A stretch of 64,000 bases of DNA from Desulfovulcanus ferrireducens (GTDB taxonomy: Bacteria > Desulfobacterota > Desulfovibrionia > Desulfovibrionales > Desulfonatronovibrionaceae), in the NCBI RefSeq assembly GCF_018704065.1, contig NZ_JAGUQP010000008.1, positions 1 through 64,000 on the forward strand, in the 5' to 3' direction. Of this stretch, positions 35,016-44,763 are shown piece after piece. The notes under the pieces were generated by a model, which searched no databases, had not been told where the DNA came from, and saw only the letters and a program-made list of their open reading frames with translations. The first letter of the stretch is position 1, and the number at the start of each line of letters is the position of its first letter. The translations under genes were made by a program, and so were the position numbers.

Positions 35016-37682
35016 TTAAACTTTGGGCTTTACCTCCCGATTTATAATCTTTTTTAGCCATTCAAGCTGACTTTTCCGGTCACTAGCTAAACCATCTACC
35101 TGAGCAGCACGCAATTCTCTTAAAATTTGTCCATAAACAGGACCTGGCTCAACACCCAACTCCTTTAAATCTTTTCCGGTAATCAAGACCGGCAGTTGAC
35201 GCAACCTGGTTACAAAAAGAGAAATATTTTTGCGCATTTCATCTTTTTGACTTTTGGCCATTAAATACAGCAAGCCTTCCAAGGGGAGGGGGTCTAAAAT
35301 AAAGTAGAGATCGCTTAATTTTTGCTGCCCTTGCTGCCATTTGTAAATTTTGGCAGCTGTTTCATTGATCTGCCTCTGTAACCCCAAAAGATTCTCTTCT
35401 TCCTTTTTGGAAAAATTTAACCTTTTGGTAATGAGTTTAGTTTGGTCGTCATTGAATGTGCTACATAAACCCAAAAAATAAACCAGCCACTTTTCTACCT
35501 TTTCTTCCAGGTACAAAAGCTTGTGCCAACTCAGAACCTTCTCAATTTCACCAAGAATTTTCAGTATATTCGGTGTTAAATTGAGCAGTGGATGAATAGC
35601 CTTCAGTAGACCAAAACCATCCATGCGTTTTAGACAGGCCAGGGGATTGTTTTCGGCAAAGATCATTTTCAGTTCCTGAAAAATTCGCCGGCCGGACAAC
35701 CTGGGGAAAATATTTAAGTTTATCGCATTCTTAATTAGTCGTTCAGTCTGCTTGCCTATGCGAAAGCCAAAACGTTGTTCAAAGCGGATGGCCCTGATTA
35801 TGCGGGTGGGATCTTCCACAAAACTCAAGGCATGCAGGACGCGAATTACCTTTTCTTTTAAGTCTTTTTGTCCGCCAAAAAAATCGACCATCTTGCCAAA
35901 CTGGTCGGGATTTAAGTGGACAGCCAGGGCATTTATGGTAAAATCCCTGCGATACAGGTCCATTTTTATGCTGGACAACTCCACAGTGGGTAGGGCGGCA
36001 GGGTACTCGTAATATTCCAATCTGGCCGTGGCCACATCTATACGCTGACCATTTTCCAGGATAACCACAGCCGTCCTGAATTTTTGATGTGCTCTCACCC
36101 TTCCTTTAAGTTTTGCGGCCAATTTTTTGGCAAAGGCAATACCATCTCCCTCGACCACCAGGTCTACATCCAGATTGGGCTGGTTAAGTAAAATGTCACG
36201 GACAAAACCTCCGACACAAAAAAGCTCATACCCCATTTCCTGGGCGAGCTTACCGGCAAGTTTCAGGAGGTTATACAAGTCCTTGGGCAGACGATCCCTT
36301 AAAAGGGAAGAAATGTTTCGTTCTCTTTTCTTTTCCGAGAAAAGGGCTTCTGGAATACGGCCCGGTTCTTTGATTAAAATATTGATAAGATCTGTGCGTG
36401 TAATAACCCCAATGACCTGTTCATTTTCAATAATAGGCACAAGCCTTTGTCTCTGGCCCAGGATGATCTCAATAACTTGGTACAGATCATCTTCAGGGCC
36501 CAGGGCTACGAATTCACGCAACATGTATTCCTTGACAGGCACATGGCCCAGGCCATGACTGACTGCCTTTTCAGCCAACTGGTGTTCAAGAATGCCTACA
36601 CATTTCCTGGTCTTTTCATCCAAAATTGGTACTGCCTTGAGGCCAAATCGAGTCATCAGTTCCGCGGCCTGGGCCATGGTTTTATTTTTCTCCGTACAGA
36701 TAGGGGGACTGGACATAAGGTCCTTGACCAGGTTTTTAGGGGTTATCTGAGAATAGAGAAGGGCAAAAAGTTCATCTTTGACCTGAGCCGGAGTCCTGTC
36801 TTTAATAGTGGCAGAGGCAGCAAAAGGATGTCCTCCACCACCCAGGGACGAACATATCCGGCCTACATCTACTTCCTTGGTTCTGCTCCTGGCAACTACA
36901 TGAATCCGATCCTGCATGCGACCTATGGCAAAGAGAACCCGAATATTTTCCATGTCCAGGAGTTTATGGGCTAGCAGGGCAAAATCCCCCACATAATAGT
37001 CCAGAGATACCTCGGCTACGACAATTTCTACCCCGTTTATTTTATGTGTAGTAGCGGATTCCAACAGGGCGTTAAGAATAGAAATCTGTTCAGCGCTTAA
37101 ATCGCGATTGATCATATCTGAGATGATATTCAAATCCATGCCCTTTGTTTTTAACCAGGCCGCAGCCAGAAGGTCATGTTCTGTGGTGGAATTGAAAGTA
37201 AAGCAACCTGTATCTTCATACAGCCCCAACCCCAGAATTGTGGCCTCGTCATCGCTCAGGTCTATTTTTTTATCCTTTATAATATGAGTAAGTATGGCTG
37301 TGGTTGAGCCCCAGGGTTTGATTATATTTATTTTTCCCTGAATATCTTCTTCAGAATCGGGGTGGTGATCATAAATATGGATTTCGAGACCAGGATTATC
37401 CAGGATAGCTTGGACGTGAGAGACTCTGGATTTTTGCCTGGTATCGACAATGACCAGTTTTTTCACCTGCGCACAGTCAATGTCTTTAATAGATTTAAAA
37501 TTATATAAATATGTTGCACTCTGAATAAAAAAATTTTTGATATTTTTTTCCTGACTACCTGGAAAAATGAGCACTGCTTCAGGATGTAATTTACTGGCCG
37601 CAACCATAGCTGCTAAGGCGTCGAAGTCAGCATTCAAGTGACAGGTAATAATAATCTCGGCTTTGATCTTTGATTTTTTCAT
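35016..37682 (-). CDS. DHH phosphoesterase / CBS / tRNA nucleotidyltransferase fusion
   Basis: The protein has 888 residues and three parts. Residues 1-310 form a DHH/DHHA1 phosphoesterase (HLNADFDALAAM, YDHHPDSEED, and GGGGHPFAASATI as the DHHA1 motif). Residues about 320-435 hold two CBS domains. Residues about 475-880 form a poly(A) polymerase/CCA-enzyme module: FCVGGFVRDILLNQ, DVDLVVEGDG with the catalytic Asp pair, and RRDFTINALAV. This fusion is known in deltaproteobacteria and some other lineages, where the enzyme adds A or CCA to tRNA ends. The DHH part resembles oligoribonuclease-like enzymes, and the CBS pair probably senses adenylates. It is a single gene between an ABC operon and a 295-bp repeat. 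Confidence 0.92.
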   Translation of the reverse strand: MKKSKIKAEIIITCHLNADFDALAAMVAASKLHPEAVLIFPGSQEKNIKNFFIQSATYLYNFKSIKDIDCAQVKKLVIVDTRQKSRVSHVQAILDNPGLEIHIYDHHPDSEEDIQGKINIIKPWGSTTAILTHIIKDKKIDLSDDEATILGLGLYEDTGCFTFNSTTEHDLLAAAWLKTKGMDLNIISDMINRDLSAEQISILNALLESATTHKINGVEIVVAEVSLDYYVGDFALLAHKLLDMENIRVLFAIGRMQDRIHVVARSRTKEVDVGRICSSLGGGGHPFAASATIKDRTPAQVKDELFALLYSQITPKNLVKDLMSSPPICTEKNKTMAQAAELMTRFGLKAVPILDEKTRKCVGILEHQLAEKAVSHGLGHVPVKEYMLREFVALGPEDDLYQVIEIILGQRQRLVPIIENEQVIGVITRTDLINILIKEPGRIPEALFSEKKRERNISSLLRDRLPKDLYNLLKLAGKLAQEMGYELFCVGGFVRDILLNQPNLDVDLVVEGDGIAFAKKLAAKLKGRVRAHQKFRTAVVILENGQRIDVATARLEYYEYPAALPTVELSSIKMDLYRRDFTINALAVHLNPDQFGKMVDFFGGQKDLKEKVIRVLHALSFVEDPTRIIRAIRFEQRFGFRIGKQTERLIKNAINLNIFPRLSGRRIFQELKMIFAENNPLACLKRMDGFGLLKAIHPLLNLTPNILKILGEIEKVLSWHKLLYLEEKVEKWLVYFLGLCSTFNDDQTKLITKRLNFSKKEEENLLGLQRQINETAAKIYKWQQGQQKLSDLYFILDPLPLEGLLYLMAKSQKDEMRKNISLFVTRLRQLPVLITGKDLKELGVEPGPVYGQILRELRAAQVDGLASDRKSQLEWLKKIINREVKPKV

Positions 37683-37761
37683 AATTTAGTAAGTAGTTAA
37701 AATAGTTAACTGAGTGACTGAATAATTATAGGTTTGATGTTTGTATGTACAAAAAAAATAT

Positions 37762-38056
37762 CTCAACTTTCTGAGTTAATTTGCGAGCGCATTTTCTTCA
37801 ATGCTGACAAAGACTTGGACACATCTAAGGCTTGCTTGCGGGCTGTGCATAATGGGGTTAGTCAATAGAATATTATTTAATGCCTTTTCTGTTGTTATGA
37901 TGGGTTTCGAAAGTTCGATGGAACAACCTCCCTATGCACAGCACTTCCGCAATCTTCGCCAAGATGTGTTACCCAACCCGTTTGTAATGCATTTCAGAAA
38001 ATGCACTCTTCAATTGTGTAGTAATTTGAGGATGTTAATCGTGTCAGAAAGTTGAG
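37762..38056. mobile_element. 295-bp MITE-like element (CTCAACTTTCTGA ends), copy 1
   Basis: The ends CTCAACTTTCTGAG and TCAGAAAGTTGAG are inverted repeats. AAAAATAT lies directly on both sides, which could be an 8-bp duplication although the bases are low-complexity. The interior shares CAAAGACTTGGACACATCTA and GCTTGCTTGCGG with the GAGTCTGTGG family. A second copy, 295 bp long and in opposite orientation, is at 47958-48252. An 84-codon frame inside it is not a gene. Confidence 0.85.
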
Positions 38057-38160
38057 AAAAATATTTTTAAACAATCGCCAGATATTAATACACATGCCGA
38101 TAGTCACGTTTTAGAAGTTTCAACAAAATCATCACAAGTCAACCTATTAAAATAACTCAA

Positions 38161-39060
38161 CTATTTAACTAAATTAAAGTCACGCGGATGAAATTTTTTA
38201 TGTATATCCAGTAGCCTGCTGGTTTGTATGTGGGTATAAATTTCCGTGGCACTTATATCAGCGTGCCCCAGCAAAATTTGTACTGTACGCAGGTCAGCTC
38301 CTCCTTCCAGAAGGTGGGTGGCAAAGGAGTGCCTTAAAGTATGCGGGGAAATTGTTTGTTTGAGTCCGGCCAATTTTGCATATTTCTTGATGATTTTCCA
38401 TACTCCCTGTCGAGTCAAGGCCTTTCCCGAACGGTTTAAGAAAATATAATCTTCTTTAGGCGTGAATTTCTGCCTCCATATTTTCAGATAGGTATTCAAC
38501 CACTTACCAGCGGTTAAATGAATGGGAACCAGTCTTTGTTTGCTTCCCTTACCCCATATTTTTAAGAGCCCAACCTGCTCGTCGTAATCTAATGGCTTGA
38601 GTGCAATCAGTTCGGAAACCCTTAACCCTGCCGCATACATAAGTTCGAGCATGGCTTTGTCTCTGAAACCAAGCTTTGTATTCGGCTTTGGAGCCATTAA
38701 AAGCTTATTGACCTCTGGTACAGTCAAAGCTTTGGGTAAGAGGCGAGGGAGTTTGGGATTTTCTAAAAACTGGGCTGGATTTTCAGGTATAAGATTTTGT
38801 TCCTGCAAAAAGGCATAAAAACCACGCAGGGCAGCCATATGGCGAGCCAGGGTCCTGCTTTGTAAACCCTTCTGGCGTAAAAAAAGAAGATACAGAAAAA
38901 GAATGTTTTCGCTAACTTTAATCAAAGAATAATTTTTATTGATTAAAAAACTTTGAAATGACTTTAAATCCGTAGCATAAGCTTCAACGGTTTTGGGTGA
39001 TAACCCCTTGACCACGAGAAGATGCTCGAGAAAACTGTCTATTGCGTCTGTAGCGTCCAT
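38161..39060 (-). CDS. xerD: XerC/XerD-type tyrosine recombinase
   Basis: The recombinase resolves chromosome dimers at dif during division. From ATG 39060 (MDATDAIDSFLEHLLVVKGL) it has 299 residues, the usual Xer length. An ATG at 39135 would add an atypical 25-residue extension, and AAAGGA precedes the inner start. The catalytic set is visible: Arg in AAGLRVSELIAL, Lys in WGKGSKQRLVPI, HxxR in SPHTLRHSFATHLLEGG, His in LLGHADISATEIY, and Tyr in YTHIQ. XerD rather than XerC is my best guess. It diverges from folK. Confidence 0.88.
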   Translation of the reverse strand: MDATDAIDSFLEHLLVVKGLSPKTVEAYATDLKSFQSFLINKNYSLIKVSENILFLYLLFLRQKGLQSRTLARHMAALRGFYAFLQEQNLIPENPAQFLENPKLPRLLPKALTVPEVNKLLMAPKPNTKLGFRDKAMLELMYAAGLRVSELIALKPLDYDEQVGLLKIWGKGSKQRLVPIHLTAGKWLNTYLKIWRQKFTPKEDYIFLNRSGKALTRQGVWKIIKKYAKLAGLKQTISPHTLRHSFATHLLEGGADLRTVQILLGHADISATEIYTHIQTSRLLDIHKKFHPRDFNLVK

Positions 39061-39194
39061 TGAGTCCTTTTTTGAGTCTTGAATTCTTTTTTGCCCGAAG
39101 TTTTGGAATTTACACATCATCCCTTGCAGCCTCAAGAGGAAAAATATAATATATTCAGGTTGCGCAATTAATAATTATAAACTCAACACATCCA

Positions 39195-39698
39195 ATGAAA
39201 TCTGTAAACGCATATATTGGGCTTGGTTCAAATTTAGGCAGCCAACCGGAAAAAAACTTATCGTTGGCCATAAATGAAATCCGGTCACTGGAAGGGGTAC
39301 GCATAACCAAAAAATCTAAAATTTATTGGACCGAACCACAAGGCCTTAAAGACCAGCCTTGGTTTGCCAACCAGGTCATAAAAGCGTCCTGTACCAGGAA
39401 ATGGACAGCACATAACTTGCTCAGCGCCTTACTTGCCATTGAAGACAGGTTGGGGCGAAAACGGCTGCAGAAATGGGGGCCTCGAAAAATTGATCTGGAT
39501 CTGTTGCTTTTTGATCAGGAAATAATGAACACTGAGTTTTTAACTCTTCCTCATCCAGAACTAAAAAACAGGGCCTTTGTACTTGTTCCGCTTTTAGAAA
39601 TTAGTCCTGATCTTCAACTGCCGGATCAAACAAAAATTAAAGACATTATTCAAAATTTATCCTACAAATTTGAGAAAAATAAAATCTGGCAAGACTAG
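39195..39698 (+). CDS. folK: 2-amino-4-hydroxy-6-hydroxymethyldihydropteridine diphosphokinase
   Basis: HPPK transfers pyrophosphate from ATP to the pterin in folate synthesis. The 167 residues include IGLGSNLGSQPEKNL, the pterin loop TEPQGLKDQPWFANQV, and the ATP/metal segment RKRLQKWGPRKIDLDLLLFD, all diagnostic. LPHPELKNRAFVLVPLLEI closes the fold. No strong ribosome site is seen before ATG 39195. A mobile-element end starts nine bases after the stop codon. Confidence 0.95.
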   Translation: MKSVNAYIGLGSNLGSQPEKNLSLAINEIRSLEGVRITKKSKIYWTEPQGLKDQPWFANQVIKASCTRKWTAHNLLSALLAIEDRLGRKRLQKWGPRKIDLDLLLFDQEIMNTEFLTLPHPELKNRAFVLVPLLEISPDLQLPDQTKIKDIIQNLSYKFEKNKIWQD

Positions 39699-39706
39699 AC
39701 TTTTAG

Positions 39707-39860
39707 AGCCTGTGGCCGAACCTTTTTATCAATTAATTTCCAAGGTTTTATTTCTGTCAGCGGTTTCTTTCATGCTGGTACAAAGACTTGGATTCATCTA
39801 AGTCTTGCTTGCAGACAGAGCATAATGGGATATTTTGGGTAAACAAATATTCTTTTTATT
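39707..39860. mobile_element. Left half of a GAGTCTGTGG-family element after folK
   Basis: GAGCCTGTGGCCGAACC, then TTTTTATCAATTAATTTCC and the CTTGCTTGCAGACAGAGCA core match the left half of 17470-17768. It stops after the AAACAAATATTCTTTTTATT segment. TTTA precedes it. The right half has been lost. Confidence 0.75.
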
Positions 39861-39963
39861 TTTATTAAGGTAATTCGAATTTAATAATGTCAACAATTTT
39901 AACAGCTTAACAATTTAAGACAACTAAAACTTAAACCAAAACTTTAAGAAAAGGAAGGGGGAA

Positions 39964-40221
39964 ATGATTAAGTTACTAATTTTCGTTGTAGCCGGTTATT
40001 TTCTTTTCAAACTTCTCACTAATGACAAAAAGAAAAAGAAAGAAATGCAAGAAAAGAAAAAAGAAAATTTGGCCGCTAACGGAATAATGGTTAAAGATCC
40101 AATTTGCGGAACTTACGTGCCTAAAGACGGAGATATCAGGGTCAGGCAGGGAGAAAATGTATATCATTTTTGCTGCTATGAGTGTCGGGACAAATTTTTA
40201 AAGCAAATTGAGCAAGGCTAA
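39964..40221 (+). CDS. Small membrane-anchored YHS/TRASH-like metal-binding protein
   Basis: The 85-residue product has an N-terminal membrane helix (IKLLIFVVAGYFLFKLL), a very basic linker (NDKKKKKEMQEKKKEN) and a C-terminal domain. That domain holds MVKDPICGTYV and YHFCCYECRDKF, the Cys spacing of YHS/TRASH domains that bind soft metals such as copper. AAGGAAGGGGG lies a few bases before ATG 39964. It is followed after 36 bases by the transaldolase-like gene, so the two may share a transcript. Confidence 0.82.
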   Translation: MIKLLIFVVAGYFLFKLLTNDKKKKKEMQEKKKENLAANGIMVKDPICGTYVPKDGDIRVRQGENVYHFCCYECRDKFLKQIEQG

Positions 40222-40257
40222 CCATCGATTAAGATCGAACCCTAACAAGGAGAAAAA

Positions 40258-40866
40258 GTGAAATTTTTTCTTGATACTGCAAACATTAATGAAATCAAAA
40301 GAATTCAGGAATTTGGACTTGTCGACGGAGTCACAACCAATCCCACTTTGCTGGCAAAAGAAGGAGGCAGGTGGGAAGAAATTGTCGAGTCAATCTGTAA
40401 GCTTGTGGATGGTCCGGTACACTTGGAAGTAGTGAGCACAAATGCCAGAGACATTGTCCGGGAAGCCAAAGACTTGATCAAATTTGGTCCCAATGTGGTG
40501 GCCAAAATTTCTATGAGCATGGAAGCAATCGAAGCCGTGCGTATTCTTTCCTCCATGGGAATTCCAACAAATGTAAGCCTGATTTTTTCTCCACTCCAGG
40601 CCCTGATGGCTGCAAAAGCAGGAGCCAACTACGTCAGTCCATTCGTAGGCCGTTTGGATGATCTTGGCCATGATGGCATGGAACTGGTTTCACAGATCAT
40701 ATCTATTTTTGAAAATTATGGCTTTGATACAGAAGTGATCGTGTCGAGCATCAGACATCCGGGTCATGTTTTAGATGCAGCCTTAATGGGAGCAGACATT
40801 GCCACCATCCCATTCAAAGTAATTCAAAAATTGAGTCATTATCCGGAATATTTTTACAGCTCATAA
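40258..40866 (+). CDS. Transaldolase-like fructose-6-phosphate aldolase (TalC/FSA family)
   Basis: The frame has 202 residues and starts at GTG 40258, preceded by AAGGAG. The start MKFFLDTANINEIKRI, then GLVDGVTTNPTLLAKEG, is the family hallmark. The Schiff-base Lys lies in VVAKISMSMEAIEAV, and TNVSLIFSPLQALMAAKAGA, then VSPFVGRLDDLGHDG, continues the barrel. It is slightly short at the C-terminus compared with the usual 214-220 residues. The family includes true transaldolases and F6P aldolases; sequence alone does not separate them. A strong terminator follows. Confidence 0.92.
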   Translation: MKFFLDTANINEIKRIQEFGLVDGVTTNPTLLAKEGGRWEEIVESICKLVDGPVHLEVVSTNARDIVREAKDLIKFGPNVVAKISMSMEAIEAVRILSSMGIPTNVSLIFSPLQALMAAKAGANYVSPFVGRLDDLGHDGMELVSQIISIFENYGFDTEVIVSSIRHPGHVLDAALMGADIATIPFKVIQKLSHYPEYFYSS

Positions 40867-40888
40867 CCCCCCCAATTTATTTTCTCTT

Positions 40889-40913
40889 AGCGGCTTTTAT
40901 AGCCGCTTTTTTT
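40889..40913 (+). terminator. Intrinsic terminator after the transaldolase-like gene
   Basis: AGCGGC, seven bases, GCCGCT, then TTTTTT. It stands 23 bases after the stop codon and is a textbook rho-independent terminator. Confidence 0.9.
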
Positions 40914-41047
40914 AAAATCTAAACTTGTCTCATAATGTTAATTATGTAAACTTTAAAAAATATCTTGAGCAAAACCCCAAGGATTGGCAAGCTTGCGAAA
41001 GCACCCTATTACAAGTACGATTCGCCTTTTTTCAGGTTCTTACCGAC

Positions 41048-41209
41048 CTGGGCGATCTTTAATTTAGTTTTTTAACCAAAAACCAATGTGTAAGATTGCC
41101 ACGGGCACTGAAGCTGCCATTGCAATGACAATCTTGCACCTGTCATTGCGAGCTTAAGCAAAGTGCAGCGAAGTAATCTCAAAGTTTAAACTGCAAAAAA
41201 TTCGCTTAA
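41048..41209. mobile_element. MITE-like element, TTGAGCGATTTTT family, copy 3
   Basis: The ends are CTGGGCGATCTTTAATTTAG and AAAAAATTCGCTTAA, with hairpin arms AAGATTGCCACGGGCA and TGTCATTGCGAGCTTAAGC inside. It occupies most of the gap before the TPR gene, whose ribosome site (AAGGAG) lies 30 bases to its right. Confidence 0.75.
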
Positions 41210-41255
41210 TTCAGGTTCCTGATTTTAGATTTTTGTCTGGCAAGGAGAAAAACAG

Positions 41256-43253
41256 ATGATAAAAAAAATATGCCTGGGCATGGCCATCATGATTGTTTTG
41301 CCAACAGTATGTTTAGCTGCAAAAAAAGAAAAGATAACTTACGAAGAGTGGCTTTTAAACTTCAAGGCTTACGATGCTTACGTGCGTTATTTACAAACAA
41401 AAAACCCTACACCTGACTCCATAATTAGCCAAGCCAAACTTTTACTGACCCTAAACAGGCCACGCCGAACTTTAGACGTTTTAAAACAGTTTGAAACATT
41501 ACCAAAATTCGAAGGCCAAAGATTATGGCTTATGGCCAGAGCTTATCGCATGTTGGGTGAATATGACCGTGCAATATCCAATTTTGTTCTGGCTGCAGAA
41601 TATTTTTCAAATCCTGAGTTAGTTAAGTTATTCTCACAGGAAAAGGAACTGGATAGGCTATGGCGTGATGTATGCACTAAATGGTTTTGGGAAAGTCTTT
41701 ATGTGCAAAGAAAAGCCGAGCAGGCTAAACTATTAAATTCGGCAGTACAGCTAGCTAGAAAAGTATGGCCTGAACAGGAGTTATGGACCAGGTTTGCAAG
41801 TAGCTTATCTCAGCCGGAAAAAAATCTAACTTATTATGATGAACAGATCCCCTATCTACTGGCCAAAGCTTTGTCTGCCCAGAGCATCAAAAACTGGTTT
41901 TTGAGCTCTAACCATTTAAATAAGATAACTACCTTAAAGATTAGAAACTTTTGGACAAGACTAGAGAAACTTATTCAGGACCCGGTTAGTTCTCTAGTCG
42001 AAATAGATTTGCAAGCCTTTAAAAGTTATGCTTTTTTTGAAGTTTATGGCTATGAATTAAAGAAGATAATCCCCAAATACTGGTTTGTATCAAGCCTTGA
42101 TCTTCCATCATGGAACGACTTCCTGGATCAATTAAAAAATTTATCTCCGCAAGCAGGCCTGAAACTTATTGAAAATGAGCTCTCTTCCTCGCTTTTATCC
42201 TCCCGGATTAAATCAAATTTAAAAGTCCTTTTGTTTATCTATCAAATTCAGACAGATAAGTTTGACCAGGCTTTAAAAACCTGGGCTATTCTGGAAAATT
42301 ACAAGGATATTCCCTTAAGCCTTGCATTGTGCGCAGCCTTGCTTGCTAAAAGTGTTCATCCTCTTGCTCCCTATCCCAGCTATCTCTACCCAATTTCCAA
42401 AGACCTTCTCCAGGCAGCATGTCTTGGCTCTGGTTCAACTTTGTCCGCTCCTTTTTGGCTGGAAACAGATGAAAAAAAGGCGGCCGACCTGCTTTCAATT
42501 TATCCCTTGGACCGTTTACTCAGTTACCTGGGCTGGAAAAACCAATTAGAAAAACAAAAGAGCAACCTGGCAGCAAAACATCTGGCCTTTTTGTTTCCCA
42601 AAACTCCTGCCGGTCAGGAGGGATTTTTATCCCTGGCTCGTGCTGCCTATAAAAACGGGCACAAAACACTGGCCTGGAAATATTTGCAAAATATACAGGA
42701 AGATCTACTGGATTCCGGTAAACAAGTGGATTTAATCGAGGCCAAGGCAGGTATTTTAATGGATTTAGGCCAAACTCAGGAGTCTCTAAAAACATATACC
42801 CTGCTTTTAAATAAAGCCCCGGAGAGATTATCCGCAGAGAAAAAATTAAAGCTGGCTCTTTTGGCCCAGCAGAGCAATAAATGGGAACTGGCGGAAAATA
42901 TTTTAACTAATTTATGGCAAGAAAGAAAAAACCTCTCCCCTGCCCTGCAGGCAGAAATTCTATTTTGGCTGGGTGAAGGTGCCCAATATCAGGGTAAAAC
43001 TGACCAGGCCCTGGACTATTACCTGAAATTAGCCTGGCAGTTTCCTGAACAAAATATTTGGGCCATCACTGCCCTGTACCGTGCCGGACAAATATATGAA
43101 CAGAAAGGAATGCTTCAAGCGGCAAAAAACTTATATCAAACAGTTTTAAAAAATGCAGATCGCAAGACTCAAAAAGAAGCTGCCAAACAACGGCTTACTT
43201 CCATAGAGGTCAAAGAAAAGAGGCAAGTTGGAGAAAGTGGGATAATGTTTTAA
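41256..43253 (+). CDS. Periplasmic TPR-repeat protein
   Basis: The product has 665 residues with a signal peptide ending near TVCLAAKKEK. TPR-like helices run along most of its length, for example LWLMARAYRMLGEYDRAISN, near the N-terminus, and several units at the end (WLGEGAQYQGKTDQALDYYL and ALYRAGQIYEQKGMLQAAKN). The middle third has no motif I know. Such exported TPR proteins often act as scaffolds in envelope assembly or wall metabolism. Context does not help: it is alone between repeats. ATG 41256 is preceded by AAGGAG. Confidence 0.85.
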   Translation: MIKKICLGMAIMIVLPTVCLAAKKEKITYEEWLLNFKAYDAYVRYLQTKNPTPDSIISQAKLLLTLNRPRRTLDVLKQFETLPKFEGQRLWLMARAYRMLGEYDRAISNFVLAAEYFSNPELVKLFSQEKELDRLWRDVCTKWFWESLYVQRKAEQAKLLNSAVQLARKVWPEQELWTRFASSLSQPEKNLTYYDEQIPYLLAKALSAQSIKNWFLSSNHLNKITTLKIRNFWTRLEKLIQDPVSSLVEIDLQAFKSYAFFEVYGYELKKIIPKYWFVSSLDLPSWNDFLDQLKNLSPQAGLKLIENELSSSLLSSRIKSNLKVLLFIYQIQTDKFDQALKTWAILENYKDIPLSLALCAALLAKSVHPLAPYPSYLYPISKDLLQAACLGSGSTLSAPFWLETDEKKAADLLSIYPLDRLLSYLGWKNQLEKQKSNLAAKHLAFLFPKTPAGQEGFLSLARAAYKNGHKTLAWKYLQNIQEDLLDSGKQVDLIEAKAGILMDLGQTQESLKTYTLLLNKAPERLSAEKKLKLALLAQQSNKWELAENILTNLWQERKNLSPALQAEILFWLGEGAQYQGKTDQALDYYLKLAWQFPEQNIWAITALYRAGQIYEQKGMLQAAKNLYQTVLKNADRKTQKEAAKQRLTSIEVKEKRQVGESGIMF

Positions 43254-43360
43254 TATATTATACGCTTACAAACGTTTCAAAATTTTCCGGGGTAATCAGT
43301 TGGGTGCTGCTTTCTGGATATATAGATTAAACCCCTTTCCTGTGCGTAGCTCAGGGAGCT

Positions 43361-43397
43361 TTCTTGCTGTACGCCCAGCTCGGGCATACAGCAAGAA
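43361..43397. repeat. Imperfect palindrome after the TPR gene
   Basis: TTCTTGCTGTACGCCC and GGGCATACAGCAAGAA pair across a short loop. It is flanked by CTCTGTGTCTCCGTGGCTCT, which is related to words at 44482-44500 and 44640-44660 around the next gene. Nothing else is seen in the 240-bp gap. Confidence 0.55.
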
Positions 43398-43493
43398 CCT
43401 CTGTGTCTCCGTGGCTCTAGCGACCAACGGGAGAGGGCGAGAAATTCAAAAATTAGCCGGGGGGCGTCAGTGTACCTGTTGGATAGGCTCGAT

Positions 43494-44384
43494 TTAGTCG
43501 GTTATATCCAGGGGTTTTGGCCTTGTTTTCCAGCGTTTATGCATCCAGAACCATTGCTCAGGGTATTTCTTGACCATTTGTTCCACTTTCTGGGTATAAA
43601 ACCGGGCAATTTGGGCAATTTGTTCCTGTCTTGAGCCCTCTAACTCTCTTGTATCCAGAGGCGAAAATGAATAAAATTTATATTTATGCCCTGGAAGGCG
43701 CACTAGAAATGCAGGCCATACCAAAGCTTTGCCCCGCAAGGCTAAAAGGGCCGGTCCCATATTTACCGCTGCTTTTTTGTTTAAAAAGGGAATAAAAATG
43801 GCTTCATTTTGCAGACAATTGTGATCAACCAAAAAAGCACTTGCTCCTCCCCTTTTTAAACAACGCAACACCCGAGGAGCTGCCCGCCGATGTTCAATAA
43901 TTTCCACCCCACTCTGACTACGCTGATGCTTAATTAGGTTTCCAAGTGCCCTATCTTTGGGCAAACGGACTACAATCTGGCTAGGTCTTGGGTGCATAAA
44001 CAGTTTCATAAGACCTGCCATCAGTTCCCAAGCCCCTAAATGAGCGCTTACAGCCACAACGGGTCGCTTGGTATTTCGTATCAGGGATAAACTTTCCTGG
44101 TCATGGATAATCAAATTTTCCTGCCAGAACCTGAAATCGACTTTGCGTGTGAGAAAAATTTCTAAAAATGACTGGCCTGTTTGCTCAAAGCTGGACAGGG
44201 CTAATTTTTTGGCCTGAAGCCTATCCAGATCGAGCCTTTCAGCTATAGTTTGGACAGCGTAATCCTTTCTGCCAGGCAACATAAGCCATAAAAGTCGACC
44301 GATTGCCCTGCCAAATCTTGCGCAGCCCTGAAAACTTAAGTGTTGGCCTGATAAGAATAAAAGATTGTAAAGAAGTTCCTGCAT
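43494..44384 (-). CDS. Lipid A biosynthesis acyltransferase (LpxL/HtrB family)
   Basis: This inner-membrane enzyme adds a secondary acyl chain to lipid A from acyl-ACP. From ATG 44384 it has about 296 residues. The catalytic HX4E box is in SAHLGAWELMAGL. DHNCLQNEAIFIPFLNKKAAVNMGPALLAL and the closing WFWMHKRWKTRP are typical. The 27 residues of open frame before MQELLYN come from repeat DNA and are unlikely to be translated. No strong ribosome site is seen. It reads the same way as the DUF374 gene upstream, but a terminator-like palindrome lies between them. Confidence 0.9.
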   Translation of the reverse strand: MQELLYNLLFLSGQHLSFQGCARFGRAIGRLLWLMLPGRKDYAVQTIAERLDLDRLQAKKLALSSFEQTGQSFLEIFLTRKVDFRFWQENLIIHDQESLSLIRNTKRPVVAVSAHLGAWELMAGLMKLFMHPRPSQIVVRLPKDRALGNLIKHQRSQSGVEIIEHRRAAPRVLRCLKRGGASAFLVDHNCLQNEAIFIPFLNKKAAVNMGPALLALRGKALVWPAFLVRLPGHKYKFYSFSPLDTRELEGSRQEQIAQIARFYTQKVEQMVKKYPEQWFWMHKRWKTRPKPLDITD

Positions 44385-44604
44385 TTCTTGTTTACTTGAG
44401 TAGGTTGTGTATCGGGTTATACGGAAACATATTTTATTATATCCCTCGCCCGTTCGTCCTACCAAAGGCCGGACTCACTAGAGGCACAGAGGCACGGAGA
44501 AGAAATTTGACCCAGGCCTGAGTCAGCCCTGGGCCAAATGTTTATCCCTTCGCTTCGCTCAGGGAAAAGTAAAATTTTATTGAACTAGCCCGTAAGGGCT
44601 GGAG

Positions 44605-44634
44605 TTTTTTTGCCAGGGCTCGCTGGCAAAAAAA
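44605..44634. terminator. Bidirectional terminator-like palindrome between two acyltransferase genes
   Basis: TTTTTTTGCCAG, six bases, CTGGCAAAAAAA is a perfect 12-bp inverted repeat with a T-run on either reading. It lies 130 bases after the DUF374 gene stop. Confidence 0.6.
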
Positions 44635-44763
44635 GATTTCTCTGCGTCTCGATGCCTCTAGCGACCAACGGGAGCGGGCGTGAAATTCTTAACCCTGTGA
44701 TAGCTTACGGCTGAGTAGGTTAAGTAAATCGAGATGGTCAGCGGTTAATCATTCACTCTCTTA

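Noticed and set aside
37801-38055. 84-residue open frame
   Set aside because: It lies wholly inside the 295-bp mobile element, has no ribosome site and is not kept in the second copy.
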